Origin: JARRJS01 sp037388885
Lineage (GTDB): Bacteria > Gemmatimonadota > Gemmatimonadetes > Longimicrobiales > RSA9
Reading direction: 5' to 3'
DNA length: 22,492 bases
NCBI GenBank assembly: GCA_037388885.1
Contig: JARRJS010000039.1
Span: 1 to 22,492, forward strand
A program made the translations under genes and the position numbers. Below are positions 12,057 through 19,439 of this stretch, in pieces; within the stretch, counting starts at the first letter, position 1, and every line of letters begins with the position of its first letter. The notes under the pieces were generated by a model. It was not told the origin of the DNA. It searched no databases and saw nothing but the letters and a program-made list of their open reading frames with translations.

Positions 12057-13871
12057 TCAACCGGCGGTGCCCGTGGGGGCGTTGCGGGCGAACTGGAGCT
12101 CGTAGAGCCGGGCGTACAGGCCGCCACGCGCCAGCAGCTCCCGGTGCGTGCCTTGTTCGCGCAGCTCCCCGTGGTGCAGCACGAGGATGCGGTCGGCGTT
12201 CTGCACCGTGGACAGCCGATGGGCAATGACCAGCGCCGTGCGGCCGTGCAGCAGGGTGTTCGCAGCCTGCTCGATCTGGGCCTCCAGCTGCGAGTCGACG
12301 GAGCTGGTAGCCTCGTCCAGGACCAGCACCAGCGGGTCGAACGCGAGCGCGCGGGCGAAGGCCAGCAGCTGCCGCTCGCCAACGGACAGGGACGCGCCGC
12401 GCTCGCCCACCGGCTCGGCATAGCCGTGGGACAGCCGCTCGATGTGCGACGCGGCCCCGATGCGCTCCGCCGCCGTGTGGATGCGGGCGTCGTCGATGTC
12501 GTCGTTGCCCAGGCGGATGTTGTACGCCACGTCCCGGCTGAACAGGAAGATGTCCTGGAGCACCAGGCCGATCTGCTCGCGCAACTCCGCGGTGTGCACA
12601 CGGCTGATGGGTACGCCGTCGAACAGGATCTCGCCCCGCTGTGGCTCGTAGAACCGCATGAGCAGGTTGACCAGACTCGACTTGCCCGCGCCGGTGTGGC
12701 CCACGATAGCGATACGTTCGCCCGGCTGCGCCCGGAAGCTGATGTCGCGCAGCACCCAGTCGGGCTTGCCGTCGTCGTCCTGCTGGTACGCGAACCAGAC
12801 GTCGCGGAACTCGATCTCGCCGCGCCCCGGCGTCGGCAGGGACAGCGGCGCTTCCGGCTCCCCTACCTCGATGGGCGAGTCCAGCAGCTTGAAGATCCGC
12901 TCGGAGGACGCCATGGCGCCCTGGAGCATGTTGTACTTCTCCGACAGGTCCTGGATGGGCCGGAAGAAGCGCCGGGAATACAGCAGGAACGCCGCCACGG
13001 TGCCGACGGTGATATCGTGGGCGAGCATGCGCAGCCCGCCGTAATAGAGGATCAGCGCCAGGGCCACGGCGGTGAGCAGCTCGATGAGGGGGAAGAAAAG
13101 GGCGTAGTACGTGATGGAGCGCAGGTGCGCGTCCAGGTAGTCCCGGTTGATGTCCCGGAAGCGCAGGCTGGTGGCTTCTTCCCGACCGAACAACTGCACC
13201 ACGGCGACGCCCGTGAGCCGCTCCTGCATGAACGCGTTGATGCGCGCCAGCCGCACGCGGATGTCCCGGTAGGCATCGCGCACGAACGCCCGGAACATGA
13301 ATGCGACCAGGGCGACGAACGGCATCACGGTGAACGCCGCCAGCGCCAGCTTCCAGTCCATGTACAGCATCACGCCCACGATGAACAGGAGCGTGAAGAC
13401 GTCGCCGAACACCGTCACGATGCCCGAGCTGAACAGGTCGTTCAGCACCTCGACGTCGTTGGTGACACGAGTCATCAGGCGGCCGACGGGGTTGCGGTCG
13501 AAATAGTGCAGACTCTGGCGCTGCAGGTGGGCGAAGATCTCGCGGCGCAGGTCGAACATGATGCGCTGGCCCAGCCACGTCGTGAGGATGGTCTGCACGT
13601 ATCCGAAGAGGAAGTCCAGGATGAGCGAGCCCAGGAAGGCGAGCGCCAGCAGGCCCAGCAGGCGCAGGTCCTTCTGCGGGATCGCCTGGTCCAGCACGAT
13701 CTTCGTCAACCACGGCCCCACCAGCTCCAGCAGGGACACGACCAGCAGGACGGCGACGGCGAGGGCGACGCGCACCCGGTGCGGCCGCACGTACTCCAAC
13801 AGGCGGCGCATCAACCGGGAGTCGTATGCCTTGCCGAGGGCTTCTTCCTCGGCCTGGTAGGCGCTCACCAT
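12057..13871 (-). CDS. ABC transporter, fused permease-ATPase (MsbA/BmrA-type exporter half)
   Basis: This protein has about 604 residues. The N-terminal half is a six-helix type I exporter domain: helices begin near 34 and 70, FDLRREIFAHLQRQSLHYFDRNPVGRLMTRVTNDVE is the intracellular coupling region, and the last helix ends near 275. The ATPase half has Walker A GHTGAGKSS at 391-399, the Q-loop LQDIFLF, signature LSVGERQ near 495 (Val replaces the usual Gly), Walker B LVLVLDEATSSVD near 514-526 and the H-loop IAHRLST. It probably works as a homodimer exporting a lipid or drug-like compound. The signature change is seen in other functional exporters. ATG 13871 is chosen with GGTGA just ahead; GTG 13886, directly after the DoxX stop, is the alternative and lies too close to the GGAGGT at 13889-13894. 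It is cotranscribed with DoxX and the MutS-like gene. Confidence 0.93.
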   Translation of the reverse strand: MVSAYQAEEEALGKAYDSRLMRRLLEYVRPHRVRVALAVAVLLVVSLLELVGPWLTKIVLDQAIPQKDLRLLGLLALAFLGSLILDFLFGYVQTILTTWLGQRIMFDLRREIFAHLQRQSLHYFDRNPVGRLMTRVTNDVEVLNDLFSSGIVTVFGDVFTLLFIVGVMLYMDWKLALAAFTVMPFVALVAFMFRAFVRDAYRDIRVRLARINAFMQERLTGVAVVQLFGREEATSLRFRDINRDYLDAHLRSITYYALFFPLIELLTAVALALILYYGGLRMLAHDITVGTVAAFLLYSRRFFRPIQDLSEKYNMLQGAMASSERIFKLLDSPIEVGEPEAPLSLPTPGRGEIEFRDVWFAYQQDDDGKPDWVLRDISFRAQPGERIAIVGHTGAGKSSLVNLLMRFYEPQRGEILFDGVPISRVHTAELREQIGLVLQDIFLFSRDVAYNIRLGNDDIDDARIHTAAERIGAASHIERLSHGYAEPVGERGASLSVGERQLLAFARALAFDPLVLVLDEATSSVDSQLEAQIEQAANTLLHGRTALVIAHRLSTVQNADRILVLHHGELREQGTHRELLARGGLYARLYELQFARNAPTGTAG

Positions 13872-13886
13872 CCGTTCACCATCCAC

Positions 13887-14270
13887 TCACCTCCGACGGC
13901 GTCTGAGCACGCCGTCCAGGCTGAAATTGCCGCCGCCGCTGGCCAACAAGAACAGGTAAATCAACGCATACAGGATGGCCAGCTCGCCGCCGTTCATGAT
14001 GGGGACGACACCGCGTCCCAGGTGCACCTGGAGATACGCCCAGATCATCTCGATGATCAACAGCGCCGCCACGGGCCGCGTCCCCAGGCCGAGCACGATG
14101 AGGAACCCGCCGAAGAACTCCAGCACGCCCGCGAAACCCAGCTGGGACATGTAGGCCGGCACCGCATCGCGACCGAACCAGCCGAACAGCTTCTGGGCGC
14201 CGTGCTGCATGAAGAGCAAGCCCGTGCCGATCCGCAGGATGTTGAGCGCCACCCGTTGAAAGGCCTTCAT
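13887..14270 (-). CDS. DoxX family membrane protein
   Basis: This 127-residue protein has four hydrophobic segments (about 7-22, 43-62, 66-84 and 95-112) and DoxX signatures: ILRIGTGLLFMQHGAQKLFGWFG at the start, GFAGVLEFFGGFLIVLGLGTRPVA in the middle, and ALIYLFLLASGGGNFSLDG near the end. DoxX proteins sit in the inner membrane and are linked to redox or thiol stress in some bacteria, but a specific activity is not established. The start ATG is preceded by a good ribosome site (GAGGAAAC). It is the first gene of the minus-strand operon; its TGA stop abuts the ABC exporter's possible GTG start. The C-terminus is a short arginine tail. Confidence 0.9.
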   Translation of the reverse strand: MKAFQRVALNILRIGTGLLFMQHGAQKLFGWFGRDAVPAYMSQLGFAGVLEFFGGFLIVLGLGTRPVAALLIIEMIWAYLQVHLGRGVVPIMNGGELAILYALIYLFLLASGGGNFSLDGVLRRRRR

Positions 14271-14345
14271 GTTTCCTCACGCTGCCAGCAGGTGTTCGGG
14301 GACAGCGAAACATCGCAGGCCGCAGGCCATGGCGCAACGTCGTGA

Positions 14346-14375
14346 TTGACAGGATGTTAGCCGGCGGCGTATTCT
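14346..14375 (+). promoter_or_regulatory. sigma70-type promoter of the chemoreceptor gene
   Basis: A perfect TTGACA at 14346-14351 is followed after 18 bases by TATTCT at 14370-14375. Transcription would start near 14382, after the in-frame ATG at 14354 but before the ATG at 14408. This decides the start codon of the chemoreceptor. It is the closest match to the sigma70 consensus in the window. Confidence 0.65.
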
Positions 14376-14407
14376 TCGGCGCCTCCCCGCAGAAACGGGA
14401 CGTTTCG

Positions 14408-16144
14408 ATGCGCTCCATACTCGAATACCTGAAAGGGATCCAGGGCCGGGTCCTGATCGCTCTGATCCTGCTGGGCGTGGGCTCGCTGATCGTCTGGTGG
14501 TCCGGGATCGTGACGATCGGGAGCTTTGGCCGGGACGTGTCCACTCGCATTGATGTCTTGTACGAGAGCTCGTCCGTGGGCGGCCGGCTGGAGGGCACGG
14601 CGCTGGAGCAGCTTCTCGCCGGCGAGCATTACCTGGTCAGCGGCGACTCGGCGACCGCCCTGCGGTTCCACCAGCTGGGCATGGTGGTGCACGACCTGAG
14701 CGGCCAGCTGGCGGCAGAGCCCGACCTGACAACGGACGAGCAGATGTGGGTGGCGCGCATCGAAGACCTGCACTCACAGCTGGAAGTGGAGTACTCGCTG
14801 GCCCACGCCATGAGCGACCTGGGTGAGCCGTTCCAGGCGGTGGAACGTGTGCAGGCGGCGCAGCCCACGGTCCGGCAGCTCGTTTCCCTGGTCCGCTCGC
14901 TGGCGTCGGACGAAGCGGCCAAGGTATCGGCGGCCGGCGACGCCGTCCGGCACGAGACGGAACAGCGCCGACTCGCCATGCTGGCCATCCTGGTGCTCAC
15001 CATGGGTGGCGGCGTTCTCCTGATCCTCCGGACGCTGCGCAGCCTGAACCGGCCGCTGCGGGTCATGGTGACGGCGGCGGAGCGGTTCGGCACAGGCGAC
15101 CTGACGGTGACCATCCAGGATCGCATGCCGACCGAGCTGCGGCGCCTGGCGCTGGCATTCACGCGCATGGCGGAACGGCTGCGCACCGTCGTCAGCGAGA
15201 CCATCTCCACGTCAGACCAGGTGGGTGCGTCGGCCTCCGACCTGTCCAGCGTGTCCCAGGAAGTGGCGGCCTCGAGCGGCGAGGTGTCCACCGCCATGGT
15301 GGAGATCACGACGGGTGCCGAGCACCAGGTGGAGGGCCTGCGCGCCATCGACGAGGCGCTGAACCGCGTGCGGGACAATGCCACCGAGGTGCGCGACGGT
15401 GCCGACCAGGTGGACCGGCTGGGCGGTCGGATCCACGAGCTGGCGCAGGGCAAGCAGGAGGACATTGGCCAGGCCCTCGAGCTGCTGCACGAAGTCAGGG
15501 GCGTGGTGGAGCAGACGGGCGGGCACGTGACGGAGCTGGAGAGCGGCTCCGAGCGCATCGCGAAGTTCGTGGAGACGATCCAGGGGATCGCGCGCCAGAC
15601 GAACCTGCTGGCGCTGAACGCGGCCATCGAAGCGGCGCGCGCCGGCGAGCACGGCCGGGGCTTCGCCGTGGTGGCGGACGAAGTCCGCAAGCTGGCCGAC
15701 GGCAGTGAACACGCCGCGGAAGAGGTGGCCGCCACGGTCCGGGAGATCCGCGACCAGATCCAGAGCGTCGTCCAGTCCATGGAAGCCGGATCCATCGCCG
15801 TCGGCGACGTGGAAGTCGTGTCCAGGGGCGCGGAATCGGCGTTCGAGGAAATCATCGCCGCCGTCGCCGTCGTCCGGGATGCGGCCGCGCGCGTCGCGAA
15901 GGTGGCAGAGTCCAACCTGTCGGTGGTGGCCGAAACGGAAGCCAACGTGCGCAACGTGAGCGAAACCGCCGAAGGGCATGCGGCGGGCGCCGAGCAGGTC
16001 AGCGCCGCGGCGGAGGAGCAGTCCGCCGCAACGGAGGAGATGAGCGCTGCCAGCGTCGAGCTCCTGCACGCCGCCGACCGCCTGAAGGAGCTGGTCTCCG
16101 GGTTCCGCGTCGAAGAAGAACCGGCGCCGGACGCGTCAGACTGA
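14408..16144 (+). CDS. methyl-accepting chemotaxis protein
   Basis: This 578-residue protein has a first membrane helix at about 14-32, an extracytoplasmic helical sensor region at 33-188 without a recognised ligand domain (4-helix-bundle-like), a second helix at 189-208, HAMP at 210-262, and a long coiled-coil signalling domain. The hairpin tip that contacts CheA and CheW is intact (IARQTNLLALNAAIEAARAGEHGRGFAVVADEVRKLAD at about 394-431). The C-terminus (APDASD) lacks the CheR/CheB-tethering pentapeptide. No che or flagellar gene is nearby, so it probably feeds a signalling array encoded elsewhere. The start ATG is preceded by GGGA with a 7-base gap and lies about 26 bases after the predicted transcription start. 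The stop overlaps the convergent HisN-like gene. Confidence 0.93.
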   Translation: MRSILEYLKGIQGRVLIALILLGVGSLIVWWSGIVTIGSFGRDVSTRIDVLYESSSVGGRLEGTALEQLLAGEHYLVSGDSATALRFHQLGMVVHDLSGQLAAEPDLTTDEQMWVARIEDLHSQLEVEYSLAHAMSDLGEPFQAVERVQAAQPTVRQLVSLVRSLASDEAAKVSAAGDAVRHETEQRRLAMLAILVLTMGGGVLLILRTLRSLNRPLRVMVTAAERFGTGDLTVTIQDRMPTELRRLALAFTRMAERLRTVVSETISTSDQVGASASDLSSVSQEVAASSGEVSTAMVEITTGAEHQVEGLRAIDEALNRVRDNATEVRDGADQVDRLGGRIHELAQGKQEDIGQALELLHEVRGVVEQTGGHVTELESGSERIAKFVETIQGIARQTNLLALNAAIEAARAGEHGRGFAVVADEVRKLADGSEHAAEEVAATVREIRDQIQSVVQSMEAGSIAVGDVEVVSRGAESAFEEIIAAVAVVRDAAARVAKVAESNLSVVAETEANVRNVSETAEGHAAGAEQVSAAAEEQSAATEEMSAASVELLHAADRLKELVSGFRVEEEPAPDASD

Positions 16145-16148
16145 CGCG
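16132..16148. repeat. perfect dyad spanning two overlapping convergent stop codons
   Basis: CGCGTCAG and CTGACGCG flank a single central A. The left arm holds the complement of the TGA of the minus-strand phosphatase, and the right arm holds the TGA of the chemoreceptor. A hairpin with a six-base-pair stem and a five-base loop can form in either transcript. No T-run follows on either side. Confidence 0.7.
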
Positions 16149-16936
16149 CCCGTCAACGTCGCCCGCACGACGTCGGCCAGCGCCGCGTTCGTGGCGATGG
16201 CGTGCCCGCTCGTATGGCTGGGCGTTCCGGCCCAGTCCGTGAACACGCCGCTGGCTTCCTGCAGGATGCACCGGACCGGCGCCACGTCCCACACACGCAC
16301 CAACGGGTCCACCATCGCCTCCGCCCGTCCCGTGGCCACCAGCGCATAGCCGTACGCGTCTCCCCAGGTGCGCGCCATGCCCCCCGCCGCACGCAACCGC
16401 TCCCAGCCCGCCACCCGCAGGGCCGCCGCGTCGGCTTCGGCGCCAGGCCCGCTCGGACTGTCCCCCGTGGTGAGCACCAGCGCCCGCTCCAGCCGGTCCA
16501 CGTTCGACACCCGCGCCCGACGCCCGTTCCACCAGGCCCCCAACCCGTCCGCCGCCGCCACCGTCGCCCGCAACGCCGGGAAATGGAGCACCCCGATCAC
16601 CGGCACGCCCTCCACCTCCAGCGCCAGCAGCACGCCGTAGAGCGGCACGCCGTGGATGAACGACTTCGTGCCGTCGATAGGGTCCACGATCCAGCGACGC
16701 CCACCCTCCGCGTCCCCCCCGAACTCCTCGCCCACCACCGCATCGTCCGGGAAACGGCTCTCGATGGCAGCTCGCACACGCCGCTCCGACTCCCGGTCCG
16801 CCACCGTCACCGGCGTGCCGTCCACCTTCCGCTCCACCGCCACCTCCGGACCGAAGTGCGAAAGCGTGCCGCGGCCGGCATGTTCCGCCACCCGCACCGC
16901 GAAATCCAGCAGGTCCCGGCGCTCATCCGTCGTCAT
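16136..16936 (-). CDS. hisN: HisN-like histidinol-phosphatase / inositol monophosphatase family protein
   Basis: This 266-residue protein has the metal-binding motifs of the inositol monophosphatase superfamily: TVADRESE near 44, VVGEEFG at 67-73, WIVDPIDGTKSF at 82-93 and WDVAP at 216-220. The segment TWGDAYGYALVATGRAEAMVDP at 190-211 is characteristic of the HisN branch, which removes phosphate from L-histidinol phosphate using Mg2+. A general inositol-1-phosphatase or CysQ-like activity is the alternative. No other histidine gene adjoins it. The start ATG has GGAG seven to eight bases upstream. Its 3' end overlaps the chemoreceptor gene by nine bases in a convergent arrangement. Codons are strongly G-ending. 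Confidence 0.85.
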   Translation of the reverse strand: MTTDERRDLLDFAVRVAEHAGRGTLSHFGPEVAVERKVDGTPVTVADRESERRVRAAIESRFPDDAVVGEEFGGDAEGGRRWIVDPIDGTKSFIHGVPLYGVLLALEVEGVPVIGVLHFPALRATVAAADGLGAWWNGRRARVSNVDRLERALVLTTGDSPSGPGAEADAAALRVAGWERLRAAGGMARTWGDAYGYALVATGRAEAMVDPLVRVWDVAPVRCILQEASGVFTDWAGTPSHTSGHAIATNAALADVVRATLTGASV

Positions 16937-17166
16937 GGTCGTTCTCCGTCGATCTGATGCCTGCCCGAAGATGCGTCCGACTGCGCCCTCCTACCAGAAA
17001 AAAGGTTGCTAACGGCAATTATTTGCGTTGTCGCACACGATCGGGTCATGAGAGCCGGAGCCTCAACATATTTGGCAGCAATGACTTGCAGATCCCGCGT
17101 CTAACGGTACGGGCGTTGCCATGCAGTGGTGGGGAAGGGTGTCCCGCAGACGCGTGAAGTTTCTGC
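16937..17166. other. divergent intergenic region, partly AT-rich
   Basis: This separates the HisN-like gene (-) from the diguanylate cyclase (+). It includes an AT-richer island at about 16995-17025 with an A-run and AATAAT on the minus strand, a possible -10 for the phosphatase gene but without a clear -35. A second AT-richer patch at 17066-17075 could serve the cyclase, again without a convincing -35. No riboswitch-like structure or small gene is evident. Confidence 0.4.
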
Positions 17167-18054
17167 ATGATGAACAGGACAACGGCAGAATACCAGATCC
17201 AGTGGGCGCCAGTACCGGCCCGAGCGCTTGCCATCTCGGTGGCGGCGCTGGTCGTGCCGGTGGTGGCCGTGTACCTGCTGCCAACCACCAACAACGGCTC
17301 GTTGCTGGTCTGGCTGCTGGCGCTGGTGCCGGCCTTCCTGCTGGCGTACTACCGGGGCTGGCGTGGTGTGGCGGTGGCGATGGCGGCGGGCATGGCAGTG
17401 ATCTCGGTAGGCCAGGCGTTGCTGGTCTACTTCCACCAGTCGGTAAACGACTGGGCGCTGGTTGCGTACCTGCTAACGGTGTTCATCGGCGTGGGCCTGG
17501 GCATCGGTTGGGTGTCGGAGTTGCTGCACCGGGAGCGTGCCAAGGCGGAATGGCTGGCGTATACCGACCCGCTGACGGGGCTGCCGAACCGCCGACAGGG
17601 ATTGTTCTTCCTGGAGAAGCAGTTTGCGGCGGCCCGGCGCGGCCACCCGTTGTCGGTGGCGTACCTGGACCTGGACGATCTGAAGCATATCAACGACACG
17701 AGCGGGCACGGTGCGGGTGACCGGGCGTTGCGGGCACTGGGGGAGGCGCTGGCAGCGGAGACGCGTGAATCGGAGCTGTCGGCGCGTCTGTCCGGGGACG
17801 AGTTCCTGTGCATCCTCCAGACCGAGAGTCCGCGGGACGTTCACATCTTCCTGCAGCGCGTGCGGGAGCGCATCCTGGGGGCGGGCGAAGGCCGCCCGCT
17901 GACGTTCAGTGCGGGCATCTCCATGTACGGTCCGGGCGTGGCGACGGCCGGTCACCTGATGGAGCTGGCGGACCTGGCCATGTACGACGCAAAAGCGAGC
18001 GGCGGCGAGGTGGTGTCGGCACCACCATCCCGGCGCCATAAGCCATCCGCGTAA
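17167..18054 (+). CDS. membrane-bound GGDEF-domain diguanylate cyclase (SGDEF variant)
   Basis: This 295-residue protein has four hydrophobic helices (about 20-38, 46-61, 66-88 and 97-117) and then a GGDEF domain from DPLTGLPNRRQG (134-145). The substrate-binding DLDDLKHINDTSGHGAGD block lies at 168-185. The catalytic loop reads RLSGDEF (207-213), with Ser in place of the first Gly, a substitution known in some active cyclases. The inhibitory I-site RxxD expected five residues upstream reads RESE, so product inhibition is probably absent. It would make cyclic di-GMP from GTP at the inner membrane. Two adjacent ATGs (17167 and 17170) compete; neither has a strong ribosome site. The domain lacks the Asp/Glu of an EAL partner, and no effector gene adjoins it. 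Confidence 0.9.
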   Translation: MMNRTTAEYQIQWAPVPARALAISVAALVVPVVAVYLLPTTNNGSLLVWLLALVPAFLLAYYRGWRGVAVAMAAGMAVISVGQALLVYFHQSVNDWALVAYLLTVFIGVGLGIGWVSELLHRERAKAEWLAYTDPLTGLPNRRQGLFFLEKQFAAARRGHPLSVAYLDLDDLKHINDTSGHGAGDRALRALGEALAAETRESELSARLSGDEFLCILQTESPRDVHIFLQRVRERILGAGEGRPLTFSAGISMYGPGVATAGHLMELADLAMYDAKASGGEVVSAPPSRRHKPSA

Positions 18055-18100
18055 CCGGCGCTGGCGCGACCTGGCGTTCATCTGGCCGGCCCACGTTTCC

Positions 18101-19135
18101 CTAACGTTCGACCAGCTCCTCGCCCAGGAACCGGGCAATCTCCCGCTCCACCCAGAACCGCGGCGCCCATGGCGGGCCGGCGACGAATCCTACGTGGCCG
18201 CCTCGACGTGTGAAGCAGGCCGTGATGGCGGGGTTGTCGCGCGCGGCCGCCTCCGGCAGCCGGTGCCGCTGGAACGGGTCGTCCCTTGATTGAAGGATGA
18301 GCGTGCGTGTCCGGATCTCCGGCAGGCGCGGACCGGAGCTGCAGCGCCGGTAGTAGTCCTGTGCGTCGGCGAAGCCCGACAGCGGCGCGGTGGCGGCGTC
18401 GTCGAACGCCCGCAGCGTCCGCGCGCGCAGTGCGGCGTCCACGTCGATGACGCCGTCCAGCTGCGTCGCCTTCTCACGGATCTTGCGCCGGAGCCCGCGC
18501 AGGAAGTACAGGGCGTAGATCCGCCCCATCAACCCGTGCTCGGTGGCCCGGGCACCCGCCGCCAGGTCGAACGGCACGGACACCGCCACCGCCGCCCGCA
18601 GCGGCGACGCCGGACCCTCCTCCGCAAGGAACTTCAGCAGCACGTTTCCGCCCAGCGAGTATCCGGCGGCGCCCAGCGGCCGGCCGGGCCAGCGCCGGCG
18701 CAGCGTCTCCAGGACGTGTCGCAGGTCGCCCGTTTCGCCCGAGTGGTAGAAGCGCAGCGCACGGTTGGGCTCTCCGCTGCAGCCGCGGAAGTTGAGGCCC
18801 ACCGCTTCCATGCCGTGCTGCTGGAGCGATCGGTACGTCAGCAGCATGTAGCGGCGCCGCGCCGACCCTTCCAGCCCGTGAAGCACGACGACCAGCGGCC
18901 GGTCGACGTTGCGTTCGGCGTCCGCGGTGAAGTCCAGATCCAGGAAGTCACCATCGGGTGTGTTGATACGCTCGCGCCGCAGGCGCACGCCCACCCGCGG
19001 GCGCAACAGCTTGCCGGCCACCGTCTGCGCGTGCGCCGGGCGCAGCCACCATGCCGCCCGGAACGGCGCGGACGCCGTGCCGCGTGCCCGCGTGGGTGAA
19101 GAGTCGTTCGTGTTCGTGTCGCGGTTGAGGTTCAT
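18101..19135 (-). CDS. alpha/beta hydrolase of the YheT/ABHD1-3 family
   Basis: This 344-residue protein has the family signature LVVVLHGLEGSARRRYM at 81-97, NFRGCSGEPN at 115-124, the nucleophile elbow GYSLGGN at 158-164 (Ser160), the acid in SRDDPF (Asp285/286) and His314 in GGHVGF. These give a complete Ser-Asp-His triad. Members hydrolyse esters, probably of lipids; the natural substrate is unknown. The start ATG at 19135 is preceded by GGGGGTG. The open frame continues upstream to 19261, but that extension is Arg/Gly-rich and unlike the family. The first ten residues (MNLNRDTNTN) are encoded by a hexamer-like repeat. It is divergent from uvrA and convergent with the cyclase gene, with no clear terminator between. 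Confidence 0.88.
   Translation of the reverse strand: MNLNRDTNTNDSSPTRARGTASAPFRAAWWLRPAHAQTVAGKLLRPRVGVRLRRERINTPDGDFLDLDFTADAERNVDRPLVVVLHGLEGSARRRYMLLTYRSLQQHGMEAVGLNFRGCSGEPNRALRFYHSGETGDLRHVLETLRRRWPGRPLGAAGYSLGGNVLLKFLAEEGPASPLRAAVAVSVPFDLAAGARATEHGLMGRIYALYFLRGLRRKIREKATQLDGVIDVDAALRARTLRAFDDAATAPLSGFADAQDYYRRCSSGPRLPEIRTRTLILQSRDDPFQRHRLPEAAARDNPAITACFTRRGGHVGFVAGPPWAPRFWVEREIARFLGEELVER
19104..19121 (-). repeat. short hexamer repeat at the 5' end of the hydrolase gene
   Basis: On the minus strand this reads CGACAC, GAACAC, GAACGA, encoding part of NRDTNTND. It resembles the CGAANN tandem in the uvrA leader on the other side of the divergent intergenic region. Confidence 0.4.
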
Positions 19136-19439
19136 CCTCGGCACCCCCCGTTCCCCTGCGGCCACCGATCCGGCGCGGCCTGTCCGGATCGCCGTCGTCG
19201 TTCGTCGTCCGCAAGGTATGCGCCCGCCGCTGGTTCGGCCGCCGCATGGCGTCCGGCCCACGCCCCGCCTTACAATCCCTGCGCAACCGCCGCGCCCCGT
19301 CCCGGGTAGACGATGACGCGCGCGGCCGGGCCGGCGTGCCCCGAACCGGGTGAGCGCGACGAACCGGGACGGGCGACGAACCCGGAACCGGAACGAAGAC
19401 GACCCCGAACACGAAGACGAAGACGAAGACGATCACGCA
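19136..19439. other. divergent region between the hydrolase gene and uvrA
   Basis: The left part is GC-rich without recognisable structure. TACAAT at 19271-19276 is a good -10 for a plus-strand uvrA transcript, though no clear -35 is placed before it. From about 19313 the sequence is low-complexity: GGAACC-type words and then the CGAANN hexamer tandem up to the uvrA start. Open frames here encode Arg/Glu/Asp-rich text and are not independent genes. Confidence 0.5.
19394..19435 (+). repeat. CGAANN hexamer tandem in the uvrA leader
   Basis: Seven hexamers in a row: CGAAGA, CGACCC, CGAACA, CGAAGA three times, and CGATCA. They end five bases before the chosen GTG start of uvrA. If translation began at GTG 19350, they would encode an acidic run of Glu and Asp. 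Confidence 0.8.

Noticed and set aside
10329..14345. Plus-strand open frame of 1338 codons opposite the MutS-like, ABC and DoxX genes
   Set aside because: It runs antisense to three clearly recognisable genes, its translation is Gln/Asp/Gly/Val-rich without a domain, and long antisense frames are expected in GC-rich DNA.
16136..16936. Part of a histidine biosynthesis operon
   Set aside because: No other his gene adjoins it, and both neighbours are unrelated signalling genes.
17071..17091. Possible sigma54 promoter (TTGGCAG...TTGCA) before the cyclase gene
   Set aside because: The gap between the GG and GC elements is 12 bases rather than the required 10.
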